From contig NZ_WUAG01000001.1 of NCBI RefSeq assembly GCF_009828855.1, positions 1,674,001-1,738,000 on the forward strand: 64,000 nt of DNA, in the 5' to 3' direction. The DNA is from Psychromonas sp. L1A2 (GTDB lineage: Bacteria > Pseudomonadota > Gammaproteobacteria > Enterobacterales > Psychromonadaceae). Below, in pieces: positions 15,229 to 25,124 of the stretch (positions are counted from its first letter, which is position 1; the number at the start of each line of letters is the position of its first letter). The notes beneath the pieces were generated by a model. It was not told the origin of the DNA, ran no database searches, and was given only the letters and a program-made list of their open reading frames with translations. The position numbers were made by a program, and so were the translations under genes.

Positions 15229-16356
15229 TTATCTCCCTAATGTGTTTTTAAAATCCTCATACCCAAACTCATTTAATACCTCAATATCACCATTTACTCT
15301 TTCAAAATAAATACTCGGCATTTTCAAACCATTAAACCAATTCAGTTTCACCATGGTATAACCAGCACTGTCTAAAAGGTGTAGCTTTTGACCTATTTGT
15401 AACGGCTTTTCAAATTGTGTTTCACAGAACTGATCCCCCGCTAAACATGAACATGAACCAATCACATAGTTATGTTCAGCGCCTTCAGTGGCTTCTTTAA
15501 TAGAGGCTGGTTCATCATAGATAAGCGTATCTAAACGATGGGCTTCAGTGGCACTATCAACGATTGCCGTTTGTTTATCATTTTCAACGATATCAATTAC
15601 GCTAACCACTAAATCTGCAGTGCGTGTAATGATTGCTTCACCGGGTTCTAAATAAACTTGCAGGTTATGTTTTTCAGCGAACGCTTTTAAGGCTAACCCT
15701 AGCTTTTCAATAGGGTAGTTTGGATAAGTAAAAAAGATACCACCGCCTAAACTAAGCCAAGTTAATTGATCAAGGTATTCAGTGAAGGTCGTTGATATAT
15801 GGTCCAGTACTCGAATAAACGCATCGACATCTTTGTTTTCACAGTTCATGTGAAACATAAAACCATCGACTTTATTAAGAACTTCTAAGCTTAAAAGATC
15901 TTGTTTAACACCTAAACGAGAATAAGCACGAGCTGGATTGGCTAAGTCTTGCCCTGCAACGCTCATCTCAGGGTTGATGCGTAAACCTAATGAAGCACTG
16001 TCTTTACAGTTATCGTAATGTGCTTCAAGCTGTGAAAGAGAGTTAAAGATGATTTTATCTGAAAGGGGCTTAACTGCTTCAATATCTGCATTGGAATAAC
16101 CCACGCTGTAGGCATGCGTTTCACCACCAAACTTTTCATGCCCTAATCGTACTTCATAAGGCCCTGAGCTTGTTGTACCGTCTAAATAAGGTTTGATGGT
16201 ATTGAATGTTCCCCAAGTTGAAAAACACTTTAAAGCGAGCACTAATTTAGCGCCTGAAATCTCTTTCAACTGTTTCGCTTTTTCTAGATTATTAATCAAA
16301 GCTTTTTCGTTGATCATAAAGTAGGGCGTATTAAGATTTTCTTTTTGTAATGACAT
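15229..16356 (-). CDS. nspC: Carboxynorspermidine decarboxylase
   Basis: 375 residues. A PLP enzyme (alanine racemase fold, type III) that decarboxylates carboxynorspermidine to norspermidine, the last pathway step. The PLP lysine is Lys43 in [10 protein letters not shown]; further motifs are [19 protein letters not shown], and the active-site region [11 protein letters not shown]. The start is ATG 16356 with only a weak ribosome site. It is downstream of the carboxynorspermidine dehydrogenase but separated by a terminator and an AT-rich stretch, so it may have its own promoter. Confidence 0.95.
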   Translation of the reverse strand: MSLQKENLNTPYFMINEKALINNLEKAKQLKEISGAKLVLALKCFSTWGTFNTIKPYLDGTTSSGPYEVRLGHEKFGGETHAYSVGYSNADIEAVKPLSDKIIFNSLSQLEAHYDNCKDSASLGLRINPEMSVAGQDLANPARAYSRLGVKQDLLSLEVLNKVDGFMFHMNCENKDVDAFIRVLDHISTTFTEYLDQLTWLSLGGGIFFTYPNYPIEKLGLALKAFAEKHNLQVYLEPGEAIITRTADLVVSVIDIVENDKQTAIVDSATEAHRLDTLIYDEPASIKEATEGAEHNYVIGSCSCLAGDQFCETQFEKPLQIGQKLHLLDSAGYTMVKLNWFNGLKMPSIYFERVNGDIEVLNEFGYEDFKNTLGR

Positions 16357-16380
16357 GTTAGTTACTCGGTTCTAATTTTT

Positions 16381-16485
16381 ATATATAGATTTTATATCTA
16401 TATGTTTTATATATAGTTTTATATGTATAGGTTTCTATAAATAGGTTCTGAGATATAGGACCTTATGTATAGATTTTGCGTTATA
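16381..16485. repeat. Degenerate AT-rich TATAG repeats upstream of nspC
   Basis: Several imperfect units of the form TATAGRTTTTATAT follow each other across about 100 bp. They offer multiple TATA-like -10 sequences for nspC, but none has a clear -35. Confidence 0.5.
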
Positions 16486-16511
16486 AACGCTAAGACATAA
16501 AGACTATAAAC

Positions 16512-16541
16512 AAAAAAGGCGAAGCCATTAGCTTCGCCTCA
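16512..16541 (-). terminator. Intrinsic terminator after carboxynorspermidine dehydrogenase
   Basis: Minus strand: GGCGAAGC, loop TAATG, GCTTCGCC, then six T. It lies 22 bp after the stop of the upstream gene. Confidence 0.88.
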
Positions 16542-16562
16542 AAATGATGTTATTGCTAAAAA

Positions 16563-17783
16563 CTATTCAACATCAAGTTCCATGACTTCCCAACTAAGTC
16601 CTATTTTAGGCATTAATGCTAAGAAGTGGTCTGGGTTTAGTTGTTCAACGTTGTATAAGCCTTTGTCACTCCATTTACCTTGAAAGTAAAGTAATGCAGC
16701 AGTGATCGCAGGTACACCGGTTGTGTACGAAATTGCTTGATGCTCTACTTCATTGTATGACTCTTTATGGTCACAAATGTTGTAGATAAAGATACTTTTA
16801 GCGACACCGTCTTTTTTACCGCGTAACCAAGTACCGATACACGTTTTGCCCGTGTAGCCAGGTGCTAAAGAAGTTGGGTCTGGCAAAATAGCTTTCAATA
16901 CTTTAAGCGGTTCAACGGTAATACCATCGCAGGTTGTTACAGGTTTGGTATCTAACAAGCCGATAGTACGCATTACGTTGAAGAAGTTTAAGTAACTGTC
17001 TGAAAAGCCCATCCAAAACTCAATACGTTTAGCAGGAATAAACTCAGCCATTGAACGTACTTCATCATGTGCCATCGAATATACTTTTTGCTTACCGACG
17101 ACAGGGAAATCAAACTCCATCATACGGCTATGACAAGGAACTTGATTCCATTCACCGTTTTCATAATAGAAAGAGTCACCTTGAATTTCTAACATATTGG
17201 TTTCAGGGTCAAAATTAGTGGCAAACTTTTGACCGTGATCGCCGGCATTCACATCCATTACATCGATACTATCGATCTCATCGAATAGATGTTTATGAGC
17301 ATAAGTAGCAAATACGCTGACGACACCTGGATCAAAACCTGCGCCTAAAATACCCGTGATACCGGCTTCTTTAAAGCGGTCTGCAAAAGCCCATTGTGGA
17401 TCGTATGCTTCAGGTACTTGTTGTCCTGGACTACAAAGGTCAGTAGCAACTGATGTATCTAGGTAAGCTGTTTTCGTTTGCACGCAAGCTTCCATAATGG
17501 CAACGTTCACCCATGGAGGGCCTGCATTAATCACCAAGTCAGGTTGTACTTGTTTAATGAGTGCGACTAGCGCGTCGATATCGTCGGCATTGATTGTTTG
17601 TGCGGTAATCGTTTTGCTACTGTCTTTAAGGTTGTTACGACCTTTAATTGACGTAATGATTTTTTCACATTTAGAAACAGTGCGAGAAGCAATAGTAATA
17701 TCACCAAACACATCATTATTTTGAGCGCATTTATGTGCGATCACCCATCCTACGCCGCCGGCGCCAATTTGTAGTACAGACAT
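16563..17783 (-). CDS. Carboxynorspermidine dehydrogenase (saccharopine dehydrogenase family)
   Basis: 406 residues from ATG 17783 (AGGA upstream); a TTG two codons earlier is less likely. It condenses diaminopropane with aspartate semialdehyde and reduces the product with NADPH to carboxynorspermidine. The Rossmann motif QIGAGGVGWVIAHKC is at the N-terminus, followed by NAGPPWVNVAIMEACV and GAGFDPGVVSVFA, typical of the Lys1/saccharopine dehydrogenase family. Its neighbours ddc, dat and nspC complete the pathway. Confidence 0.93.
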   Translation of the reverse strand: MSVLQIGAGGVGWVIAHKCAQNNDVFGDITIASRTVSKCEKIITSIKGRNNLKDSSKTITAQTINADDIDALVALIKQVQPDLVINAGPPWVNVAIMEACVQTKTAYLDTSVATDLCSPGQQVPEAYDPQWAFADRFKEAGITGILGAGFDPGVVSVFATYAHKHLFDEIDSIDVMDVNAGDHGQKFATNFDPETNMLEIQGDSFYYENGEWNQVPCHSRMMEFDFPVVGKQKVYSMAHDEVRSMAEFIPAKRIEFWMGFSDSYLNFFNVMRTIGLLDTKPVTTCDGITVEPLKVLKAILPDPTSLAPGYTGKTCIGTWLRGKKDGVAKSIFIYNICDHKESYNEVEHQAISYTTGVPAITAALLYFQGKWSDKGLYNVEQLNPDHFLALMPKIGLSWEVMELDVE

Positions 17784-17891
17784 TATCAATTCCTATTCTT
17801 TAATTCTAAATTCGTATTTTTTAGCTAACTACTACTTAGTAACCTTAAGTCAGTGTTAGTAATCTCATTAGTCGTTAATTTAATTAATAGT

Positions 17892-19370
17892 TTAACGACT
17901 TTTAATTAATCTTAGTGCTGACTCTTCAATTTTAGCGATGAGTGAATCAAAATCACTGATGCGTAAACAAGGGTTTAATAAGGTAAATTTTAGTACTAAT
18001 TGACCATCCACTTTTGTTTCTGCAATAACGGCTTCACCACTGGTTAACATCGTTAAGCGTAATTGTTGATGTAACTGATTAAACTCAGTTTCGCTTAAAT
18101 CACCTTGTAATAATGGTGATAAACGGAATAATACTGTTGATAACAAGGGGGTGCAGCATAATTCAAAGTGTTTGTTCTGCTCAAACTTGCTCGCCACTTC
18201 TTGCGTGAGTAATAACAGGTAATCGTAAAACTCACCTAATTGCTTTTCACCGACTGCTTTGAGTGTCATAAACATTTTTAGTGCATCAAATCGTTTGGTT
18301 GTTGCAATACTTTTATCGACTAAGTTAGGTAATTCATCACCTTCACGATTCAAGTAATCGGCATGATGTAGTAATGTATTAAAGTTAGCTTTATTTTTGA
18401 TCAGTAGGGCGCCACAGCTGATTGTTTGGTAGAAAAGCTTATGGAAGTCAACACTGACGGAGTCTGCTAATTCAATCCCTTTAAGGCGTGATTTATGTTG
18501 TTGGCTTAACTGTAATGCGGCGCCGTAAGCACCATCAACATGAGACCAACAACCTGCTGCTTTAGCAATATTAACGACAGCAGCTAAATCATCAATCGCA
18601 CCGTGATCAGTGGTACCTGCCATTGCAACAACGGCAAAAGGTAATAAATCCTGTGCTTTTAAGGCATCGATAGTTAACTGTAGTTCTTGGACATCAATTT
18701 GCCCTTGAACATTAGTTTTAACTAAGACAACACTGCGTTCACCTAACCCCATTAAAGAGGCTGATTTTTGTACGGTAAAATGGCTTTTATCAGAACAAAT
18801 GATACGCATTTTTTGTGCATACTCAGGTAAACCATCTTGTTGCACATCATGTTGAGAACGATTCGCCGCAAACCAATCACGCGCTAACAATAAACCCATT
18901 AAATTACTTTGCGTACCACCGCTTGTAAACACTCCGTCAGAGCGTTCACCTAGTTGATAGGTTTTACATAACCAGTCGACCATTTGCTGCTCTATGTAGG
19001 TCGCAGCTGGAGCTTGGTCCCATGAGTCCATTGACTGGTTTAACGCAGCAATAAAATGCTCCGCAACAATCGATGCAATGAGTGGCGGTGTATGTAAATG
19101 CGCAATGGTATGCGGATGTTGTACTAACAATGAATTTTTAGCGATAAGCTCATTAGTGCTTTCAATGACGTCTTGTAAAGAAGCGGGCTGAGAAAAATCC
19201 ACCGCATTAATTTGTTGTTTTAATAAAGCAGGTTCAAGCCCAGAGTAGGGCTTGTCCGCATTTTTAAATAAACTGTTAATGGCTTGTTGTGTTTGTTCTG
19301 TCGCTTGCTCAAAAGCTTGGTTTTCACCAAGCTGAGCAAAGTAATGCGACCAGTTATTACCTTGAGTCAT
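17892..19370 (-). CDS. ddc: L-2,4-diaminobutyrate decarboxylase
   Basis: 492 residues. A group II PLP decarboxylase that makes 1,3-diaminopropane from L-2,4-diaminobutyrate. Visible: the substrate region HPHTIAHLHTPP, GVFTSGGTQSNLMGLLLARDW, the AWxHVDGA block CWSHVDGAYGAAL, and the PLP lysine in SVDFHKLFYQ. Its ATG overlaps the stop of the aminotransferase by one base (TAATG), so translation is probably coupled. In Vibrio cholerae the two activities are fused in one protein; here they are separate genes. Confidence 0.93.
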   Translation of the reverse strand: MTQGNNWSHYFAQLGENQAFEQATEQTQQAINSLFKNADKPYSGLEPALLKQQINAVDFSQPASLQDVIESTNELIAKNSLLVQHPHTIAHLHTPPLIASIVAEHFIAALNQSMDSWDQAPAATYIEQQMVDWLCKTYQLGERSDGVFTSGGTQSNLMGLLLARDWFAANRSQHDVQQDGLPEYAQKMRIICSDKSHFTVQKSASLMGLGERSVVLVKTNVQGQIDVQELQLTIDALKAQDLLPFAVVAMAGTTDHGAIDDLAAVVNIAKAAGCWSHVDGAYGAALQLSQQHKSRLKGIELADSVSVDFHKLFYQTISCGALLIKNKANFNTLLHHADYLNREGDELPNLVDKSIATTKRFDALKMFMTLKAVGEKQLGEFYDYLLLLTQEVASKFEQNKHFELCCTPLLSTVLFRLSPLLQGDLSETEFNQLHQQLRLTMLTSGEAVIAETKVDGQLVLKFTLLNPCLRISDFDSLIAKIEESALRLIKSR

Positions 19371-20782
19371 TATTTTGCATCCACCGCAATAGCAATTGCT
19401 TTCGCCATTGTTTCAGCAACAAAATTAATTTGTACTTCACTGATGATTAAAGGGGGTAAGAAACGCAATACGGCACCTTGACGTCCACCTTTCTCAATAA
19501 TCAAACCTAACTCTAAAGCAGCACGTTGAATTCTAATCGCTAATTGAGGATCGGCTTCTGCTTGACCTAGTGCATTAAACTCACCTGGTTTTACAATTTC
19601 AATTCCGTTCATTAAACCGCGACCACGAACATCACCAATTTGTGGGAAATTAGTTTGAATTTGACGTAATGCTTCTCGTAACTGTTCACCGCGTTCAGCT
19701 GCATTTTGCGCTAAGTTATCACGTTGAATAATTTCTAATGTTTTTGCGCCACTTGCCATTGCTAATTGGTTACCACGGAACGTACCCGTGTGCTCACCTG
19801 CATTCCAGCAATCAAATTTTTCATTGTATAAAATAACTGACATCGGCATACCGCCACCAATTGCTTTAGACAAGATAAGAATATCTGGTTCAATGCCTGA
19901 TTCTTCAAAAGCAAAGTGATCGCCACTACGTGCAATACCACATTGTACTTCATCAAAAATCAACAAAATACCGTGTTCAGTGGTGATACGACGTAACTCT
20001 TGTAGCCATTTTTTCGGTGCTGGAATCACACCGCCTTCACCTTGGATTGGTTCAACAATAATAGCAGCAGGTTTAGTAATGCCTGACTCGTCATCACATA
20101 ACACAGATTCAATATAACGAATGCTTTGCTTAGCGCCTTCTTCGCCACCTAAACCAAATTTACAACGGAAATCGTATGGGAATGGCATAAAGTGCACATC
20201 AGACATCAAGCCTGTGCGACGGCTTTTAGAGCCAAGGTTACCAGTAAGCGCTAACGCACCATTGGTCATACCGTGATAAGCACCGTGGAAAGACATCATG
20301 GTATTACGTTTAGTGTATAACTTAGCTAATTTAATTGATGCTTCAACTGCATCTGCGCCCGATGGGCCACAAAATTGGATTCGAGCTGTTTTTGCAAAGT
20401 TAGCTGGTAAAAACTGCATCACTGCTTTGATGAATGCGTCTTTACTTGGCGTTGTTAGATCTAATGTTTGGTAAGGGACACCAGTATTAATTTGGTTAAT
20501 TAACACTTGGTTAATCTCACTGTGGTTATAACCCAACGGTAAAGCGCCAGCACAAGCTAGACAATCAAGGTAAACTTGTCCTTTTGTATCTTCAATGATA
20601 GCACCACGACCACTTTTGATAGCAATCGGTAAGCGACGAGGGTACGAACGCACTTCAGATTCATAATGCTCTTGACTGAGTAACACTTCATCAGGTGTTA
20701 AGTCATAAGGTGAAGTAATAACAGGTACTTCTGAATAGTTTTCTGCGTGACATTCTGGTGCTAAATTTAGGACGTTTGGCAT
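19370..20782 (-). CDS. dat: Diaminobutyrate--2-oxoglutarate aminotransferase
   Basis: 470 residues from ATG 20782, which has GGAGCG upstream; the open frame extends 28 codons further but that part lacks similarity. A class III aminotransferase that forms L-2,4-diaminobutyrate from aspartate semialdehyde. Visible: FCGPSGADAVEASIKLAK, SFHGAYHGMTNGAL, DEVQCGIARSG and the PLP lysine in LSKAIGGGMPMS. First gene of the norspermidine operon; a possible 33-residue leader ORF lies 138 bp upstream. Confidence 0.93.
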   Translation of the reverse strand: MPNVLNLAPECHAENYSEVPVITSPYDLTPDEVLLSQEHYESEVRSYPRRLPIAIKSGRGAIIEDTKGQVYLDCLACAGALPLGYNHSEINQVLINQINTGVPYQTLDLTTPSKDAFIKAVMQFLPANFAKTARIQFCGPSGADAVEASIKLAKLYTKRNTMMSFHGAYHGMTNGALALTGNLGSKSRRTGLMSDVHFMPFPYDFRCKFGLGGEEGAKQSIRYIESVLCDDESGITKPAAIIVEPIQGEGGVIPAPKKWLQELRRITTEHGILLIFDEVQCGIARSGDHFAFEESGIEPDILILSKAIGGGMPMSVILYNEKFDCWNAGEHTGTFRGNQLAMASGAKTLEIIQRDNLAQNAAERGEQLREALRQIQTNFPQIGDVRGRGLMNGIEIVKPGEFNALGQAEADPQLAIRIQRAALELGLIIEKGGRQGAVLRFLPPLIISEVQINFVAETMAKAIAIAVDAK

Positions 20783-20920
20783 TTTACGCTCCGCTAAATT
20801 GGAATAAATAAAGTACATCATCCTATTTATAAAATATAAATAGAATCGATAAATAAGGGTTAGCAATAATTGTAATTACAAGTAATCGTTAGTGAACTAG
20901 GGCTAGATGAATTGGTTAAT

Positions 20921-21022
20921 TCAAGGTTCTACCGCACGTTCTCGACACTGTATTAAATACTGATCTTGGGGAGTAAAATAACGCTTTAGAGGTTTAGATG
21001 AATCAATGTAAGTGTGTTGCAT
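20921..21022 (-). CDS. Putative 33-residue leader peptide upstream of dat
   Basis: ATG at 21022 follows GGAGG at 8 nt, a stronger ribosome site than that of dat. The frame encodes 33 residues (MQHTYIDSSKPLKRYFTPQD then QYLIQCRERAVEP) and ends with TGA. It lies 138 bp before dat on the same strand, with an AT-rich 9-bp hairpin (CTATTTATA/TATAAATAG) between. Position and form suggest a regulatory leader, comparable in principle to speFL in front of speF; no homology is claimed. Confidence 0.5.
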   Translation of the reverse strand: MQHTYIDSSKPLKRYFTPQDQYLIQCRERAVEP

Positions 21023-21378
21023 TGTAATAAGCCTCCGTAATAATAAGTCGTTATAATAAAATAGGTTGAATTGGAAAACGCGCGCATTTTATCATCGTTT
21101 ATAGTGAGTGCAAGCTTAAAAAGCAGCTTTATTTAAATTAAACCAACAGGAATAGTTAACTATATGATAGGTAAGTTGTTATTGATTTAATTGTTTGAAT
21201 ATTAATCTGAGTGCTTATTGTTTTAATGACACTATTTTATGATGGTTTTGAGTGCTGACTCGATACTTGAGCACAAAATTACAATCAATAATGTTCGCTA
21301 TAACTTATTTGCTTTAAAATAAGCAGACTAAAGCAAATATTTTTAAATGGTTAACTTTCAAGTAATAAGCGAGTAAAT

Positions 21379-22104
21379 GTGGACAATACAAAGCAAATAT
21401 TAGTGGTTGATGATGATAAATCGATACGTGAATTATTATCTGAATATTTAGCTAAAGCAGGCTTTTCTATTATTTCTGCCGAAGACGGTATTGAGATGAC
21501 TCTCAAATTAAAAGACAACCAACCAGATTTGATTATTTTAGATGTGATGATGCCTGGTGACGATGGCTTTACCTTATGCCAACGCATTCGCCAAACCTCT
21601 AATGTGCCTATTATTATGTTAACTGCAAACTCAGATGAAGTAGACCGAGTATTAGGCCTTGAGATTGGTGCAGACGATTACATTGCTAAACCTTTTAGCC
21701 CACGTGAATTACTGGCTCGTATTAAAGCTTTATTACGCAGAAGTAGTTTCATTAAAGATGAATCTAAATCGACTAATCCTCGTTATATTAAGTTTGCGCA
21801 ATGGAAGTTAGATACACTTCAACATAAATTAGTGAGCGAGATGGGAGAGACGTTAACCTTGACGGGCGCCGACTATCAATTATTAATGCTATTTTTAAAT
21901 AGTCCTTATCAAGCTATTTCCAGAGATGAAATATGCCAAGCGTTACATGGTCGGGATGCTTTTGCTAACGAGCGTGGAATAGATGTTCACTTAAGTCGTT
22001 TACGTCAGAGCTTAGGGGATAACGCGAAATTACCTCAAATTATTAAAACGGTGCGTGGTGCTGGGTATATATTCATTGCTGAAGTACAGCATCTTACTCA
22101 ATAA
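21379..22104 (+). CDS. OmpR-family response regulator
   Basis: 241 residues, GTG start. Receiver domain with the acidic pocket DDD (residues 11-13), phosphoacceptor Asp55 in IILDVMMPGDDG, Thr in MLTANS and Lys in YIAKPFSPREL. A C-terminal winged helix (DYQLLMLFLNSPYQAISRDE ... VRGAGYIF) binds DNA. The sensor kinase follows 58 bp downstream, then a sugar-binding protein, so it probably controls sugar uptake genes. It is divergent from the norspermidine operon. Confidence 0.93.
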   Translation: MDNTKQILVVDDDKSIRELLSEYLAKAGFSIISAEDGIEMTLKLKDNQPDLIILDVMMPGDDGFTLCQRIRQTSNVPIIMLTANSDEVDRVLGLEIGADDYIAKPFSPRELLARIKALLRRSSFIKDESKSTNPRYIKFAQWKLDTLQHKLVSEMGETLTLTGADYQLLMLFLNSPYQAISRDEICQALHGRDAFANERGIDVHLSRLRQSLGDNAKLPQIIKTVRGAGYIFIAEVQHLTQ

Positions 22105-22162
22105 AATAATGAGTTACTTGTTAATTAGGTGACCGATGATTATAAAGTAGGTATTGTAAAAT

Positions 22163-23593
22163 ATGGCATATATTAGAAAGCTGTTTGGTTCATTAATCTC
22201 GCGAATGCTATTACTGACTATTGTGTCCGTTGTATTAGCACAGAGTATCACCAGCATTTTTTGGGTAACGCAGATTGCAGATAGTGAGAAAAATGTCGTA
22301 TTAACTAATGCTGAAAATTTAGCAAATAGTGCGGTGAGTACGATTTCATTTTTTCAAAAACTACCTAATACTTATCGACATCTTGTGTTAGAGCAGCTAC
22401 GAGATTTAGGCGGTTCACGATTTTTTGTATCGCTTAATAAACAAATGGTTGATATTAATCCGATTAACGATAGTGAATTAAAACAACAAGTACTGACTGA
22501 TATAAAAAGTATCGTCTATAAAAAACTAGGTGATCATAGAACACTCTTATTAGAGTTTTCAAGCCCTGATGATTTGCATGTTATTAACAACAATATTTTG
22601 CTTAAAGATTTACCGCCATCATGGGGAGCTTATAACTTAATTATCCCCTCTGTGAGTTCACCTATTTTAGTATTACAAATGGAACTCGCCCAAGATGAAT
22701 GGTTGTACTTGGCAGCCGTATTACCGCCACCCTATTTACTCGATGACTTACCTGTTATTTCGACACAACAGTTTGTATCTATCATTTTTACTACATTGAT
22801 TTTATTGGTATTGATTTATATCGCATTTCATTGGCAAACCAAACCATTAAAGAATTTAGCATCCGCGGTAGGGGAGTTTAGTATCGATTTCACTAAGCCC
22901 CCTTTACAAGAGAAAGGAGCAACGGAAATTGTGGCCGCCACGCGTGCTTTTAACCACATGCAACAAAAGCTACAAAGTTATATTAAAGATAGAGAAGTAC
23001 TGTTTCGTTCAGTTTCTCACGATTTAAAAACACCGATCACTCGCCTTCGACTTCGTTCTGAACTGTTAGATGATGAAAAGCAAACCGCTGCATTCAATGT
23101 CGATTTAGAAGATTTAGAGATGTTAGTTAAAGCGGCATTACAAACAGTGAAAGATACGGATATTCATGAGAACATTGCTGATATTGATATTCAAAAATTA
23201 TTGTTACAAATAGTCGGTACTCAGCAAGATGTTGTGACGTTGCATATTAATACGCATAATAATTTCAGAGGAAAACCGCATGCACTTAAACGTAGTTTAT
23301 CGAACCTAATTGATAATGCGGTTAAGTATGGTGAGAAAGTGGATATCTATGTTAAAGATTCAGCACAATCACTAGTGATTGTTATTAAAGATCAAGGTCC
23401 AGGGATTGCAGAGTCTGCTCTATCATCGATCTTTACACCTTATGTTAGGTTACATGATGATCAAGAAGGACACGGTTTAGGGTTGGGTATTGCGCGTAAC
23501 ATCATTCAGGCACATGGTGGCGATATTCATCTATTTAATCATCCAAAAGGTGGCTTAGAAGTGTGCGTGATTCTACCAAGGGCATACCGATGA
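22163..23593 (+). CDS. Sensor histidine kinase (EnvZ-like)
   Basis: 476 residues. Membrane helices at about 12-34 and 203-222 enclose a periplasmic sensor domain of about 165 residues. A HAMP-like region follows, then the H-box FRSVSHDLKTPITRLR with His286, an N-box NLIDNAVKYGE, DQGPGIAESA and GHGLGLGIAR. The stop overlaps the start of the sugar-binding protein gene (ATGA). The coupling suggests that the kinase senses the sugar through that periplasmic protein. Confidence 0.93.
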   Translation: MAYIRKLFGSLISRMLLLTIVSVVLAQSITSIFWVTQIADSEKNVVLTNAENLANSAVSTISFFQKLPNTYRHLVLEQLRDLGGSRFFVSLNKQMVDINPINDSELKQQVLTDIKSIVYKKLGDHRTLLLEFSSPDDLHVINNNILLKDLPPSWGAYNLIIPSVSSPILVLQMELAQDEWLYLAAVLPPPYLLDDLPVISTQQFVSIIFTTLILLVLIYIAFHWQTKPLKNLASAVGEFSIDFTKPPLQEKGATEIVAATRAFNHMQQKLQSYIKDREVLFRSVSHDLKTPITRLRLRSELLDDEKQTAAFNVDLEDLEMLVKAALQTVKDTDIHENIADIDIQKLLLQIVGTQQDVVTLHINTHNNFRGKPHALKRSLSNLIDNAVKYGEKVDIYVKDSAQSLVIVIKDQGPGIAESALSSIFTPYVRLHDDQEGHGLGLGIARNIIQAHGGDIHLFNHPKGGLEVCVILPRAYR

Positions 23594-24897
23594 GAAATAG
23601 TCTATTTTGCAAGCTTGTAAGTAAATTTTTCGTGTCTCTAAAAAAGAACACTCTATCAAGGTTAACTTTTTCTGTCTCTTGTTTATGGTTAGTTTTTTGT
23701 AGCAATGCTATCGCGTCACCTTTTGAAGTGCTGCATTGGTGGACAGAGCAAGGTGAATTAGAATCCAAACAAGTCCTCGTTAAACACTTAAAAGTGAATG
23801 ATATTGAATTTGAAGACTTTGCCATTGTAGGCAGTGGCGGCGGTGGAGCGATACACGTTTTACAAATGCGAGCCTTATCAGGAAATCCACCAGAAGCGGC
23901 TCAAATTAAAGGGCCAGATATCGCTGAATGGAACAACCTAAGTATGTTAATTGGTATCAATGAATTGACCGACACTAGTGCTTGGGAACATTTTTTACCG
24001 AAAGTGGTGATTGACGATATTACTGTTGAAAAACAATATATGGCGGTACCCATCAATATACATAGAGTTAATTGGTTATGGTTGAACACTAAAATATTTA
24101 ATCAATATGGCTTAGCGGCGCCGACCACGTGGAAGCAGTTTTTTTCTGTTGCGAATTTCTTAGCTTCTAAAGGAGTAAAGCCGGTGGTGTTTGGTGGGAC
24201 ACCTTGGCAAGATGCATTATTGTTTGAGTCGGTTGCGATATCAGAGCTTGGAGCAGAAAAGTATAAACAAGCTTTTGTAGCATTTAATCATGATGTGATC
24301 TCTTCTATTGAAATGGTTAATACTTTTAAGCTATTCAAACAACTTCATCGTTATGCAACTCCTGAGCAACAAGGGCAAGATTGGACTTGGTCTTCAAAGG
24401 CTTTTATTAATAATAAAGCAGCGATGTTGTTTATGGGAGATTGGGTCAAAGGGAGTTGGACTGCTATTGGTAAAAAAGCGATGCAAGATTATCAGTGTGT
24501 TCCAGTACCAGGTACAAAAGGGGTTTTCAGTTACAATATCGATAGCTTCGTATTATTTAAGAAAGCACATTCATCAATCGATCAGCATAGTCAAAGTATA
24601 TTCGTAGAGACACTTATTTCACCGGAGTTTCAACAAGATTTTAGTCAATTAAAAGGGTCTATTCCTGCGCGTACGGACCTTGATTTATCAGCCTTTGATG
24701 AATGCTCACAATTATCTTCTACTGATTTTAAAGAAGATATCAAAGTCCCTTCTTTTACACAAAACATGGCTACAAGTAGTCATCAAAAAGCACAAATTAT
24801 TCAATTGATCAGTGATTATTTTAATAGTGATTCATTAAGTGCAGAAGAGGCCGTAAAACAGTTAGGCGTGATGGTTAAAGCCTTAACTTCAAAATAA
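23590..24897 (+). CDS. Periplasmic sugar-binding protein (ABC family 1, glucose/mannose type)
   Basis: 435 residues from ATG 23590, which overlaps the kinase stop. A long N-region and hydrophobic segment (LTFSVSCLWLVFCSNAIAS) form a signal peptide; the mature part starts near PFEVLHWWTEQGE, typical of glucose-type solute-binding proteins. Further blocks: MAVPINIHRVNWLWLN, KPVVFGGTPWQDALLFE, AAMLFMGDWVKG. No permease or ATPase gene is nearby, so it may serve signalling rather than, or as well as, transport. Confidence 0.85.
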   Translation: MRNSLFCKLVSKFFVSLKKNTLSRLTFSVSCLWLVFCSNAIASPFEVLHWWTEQGELESKQVLVKHLKVNDIEFEDFAIVGSGGGGAIHVLQMRALSGNPPEAAQIKGPDIAEWNNLSMLIGINELTDTSAWEHFLPKVVIDDITVEKQYMAVPINIHRVNWLWLNTKIFNQYGLAAPTTWKQFFSVANFLASKGVKPVVFGGTPWQDALLFESVAISELGAEKYKQAFVAFNHDVISSIEMVNTFKLFKQLHRYATPEQQGQDWTWSSKAFINNKAAMLFMGDWVKGSWTAIGKKAMQDYQCVPVPGTKGVFSYNIDSFVLFKKAHSSIDQHSQSIFVETLISPEFQQDFSQLKGSIPARTDLDLSAFDECSQLSSTDFKEDIKVPSFTQNMATSSHQKAQIIQLISDYFNSDSLSAEEAVKQLGVMVKALTSK

Positions 24898-24904
24898 AAA
24901 CACT

Positions 24905-24952
24905 TTGATAAGGAAATACCTAGATAAGAAAGTACCTTGATAAGGAAATGGC
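24905..24952 (+). repeat. 16-bp tandem repeat, three units
   Basis: TTGATAAGGAAATACC, TAGATAAGAAAGTACC, TTGATAAGGAAATGGC, directly after the binding-protein gene. Confidence 0.7.
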
Positions 24953-25124
24953 TAAGATATATTGATTGTGTATTTTTATTATTAAATTAATGCACAATCA
25001 TTATAACTAACGATTGGTTAATGAGATTGGTATTAATAGCGGTGTAGTTTGCCCTTAATTCTGTTTAGTACTCTTATACTTTTATAGCCGTTTATTTTTA
25101 AAATTATGTCGTTTTAAATAATGA

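Noticed and set aside
20783-20866. Longer N-terminus for the diaminobutyrate aminotransferase
   Set aside because: The extra 28 residues are hydrophobic and unlike the family; ATG 20782 has a better ribosome site.
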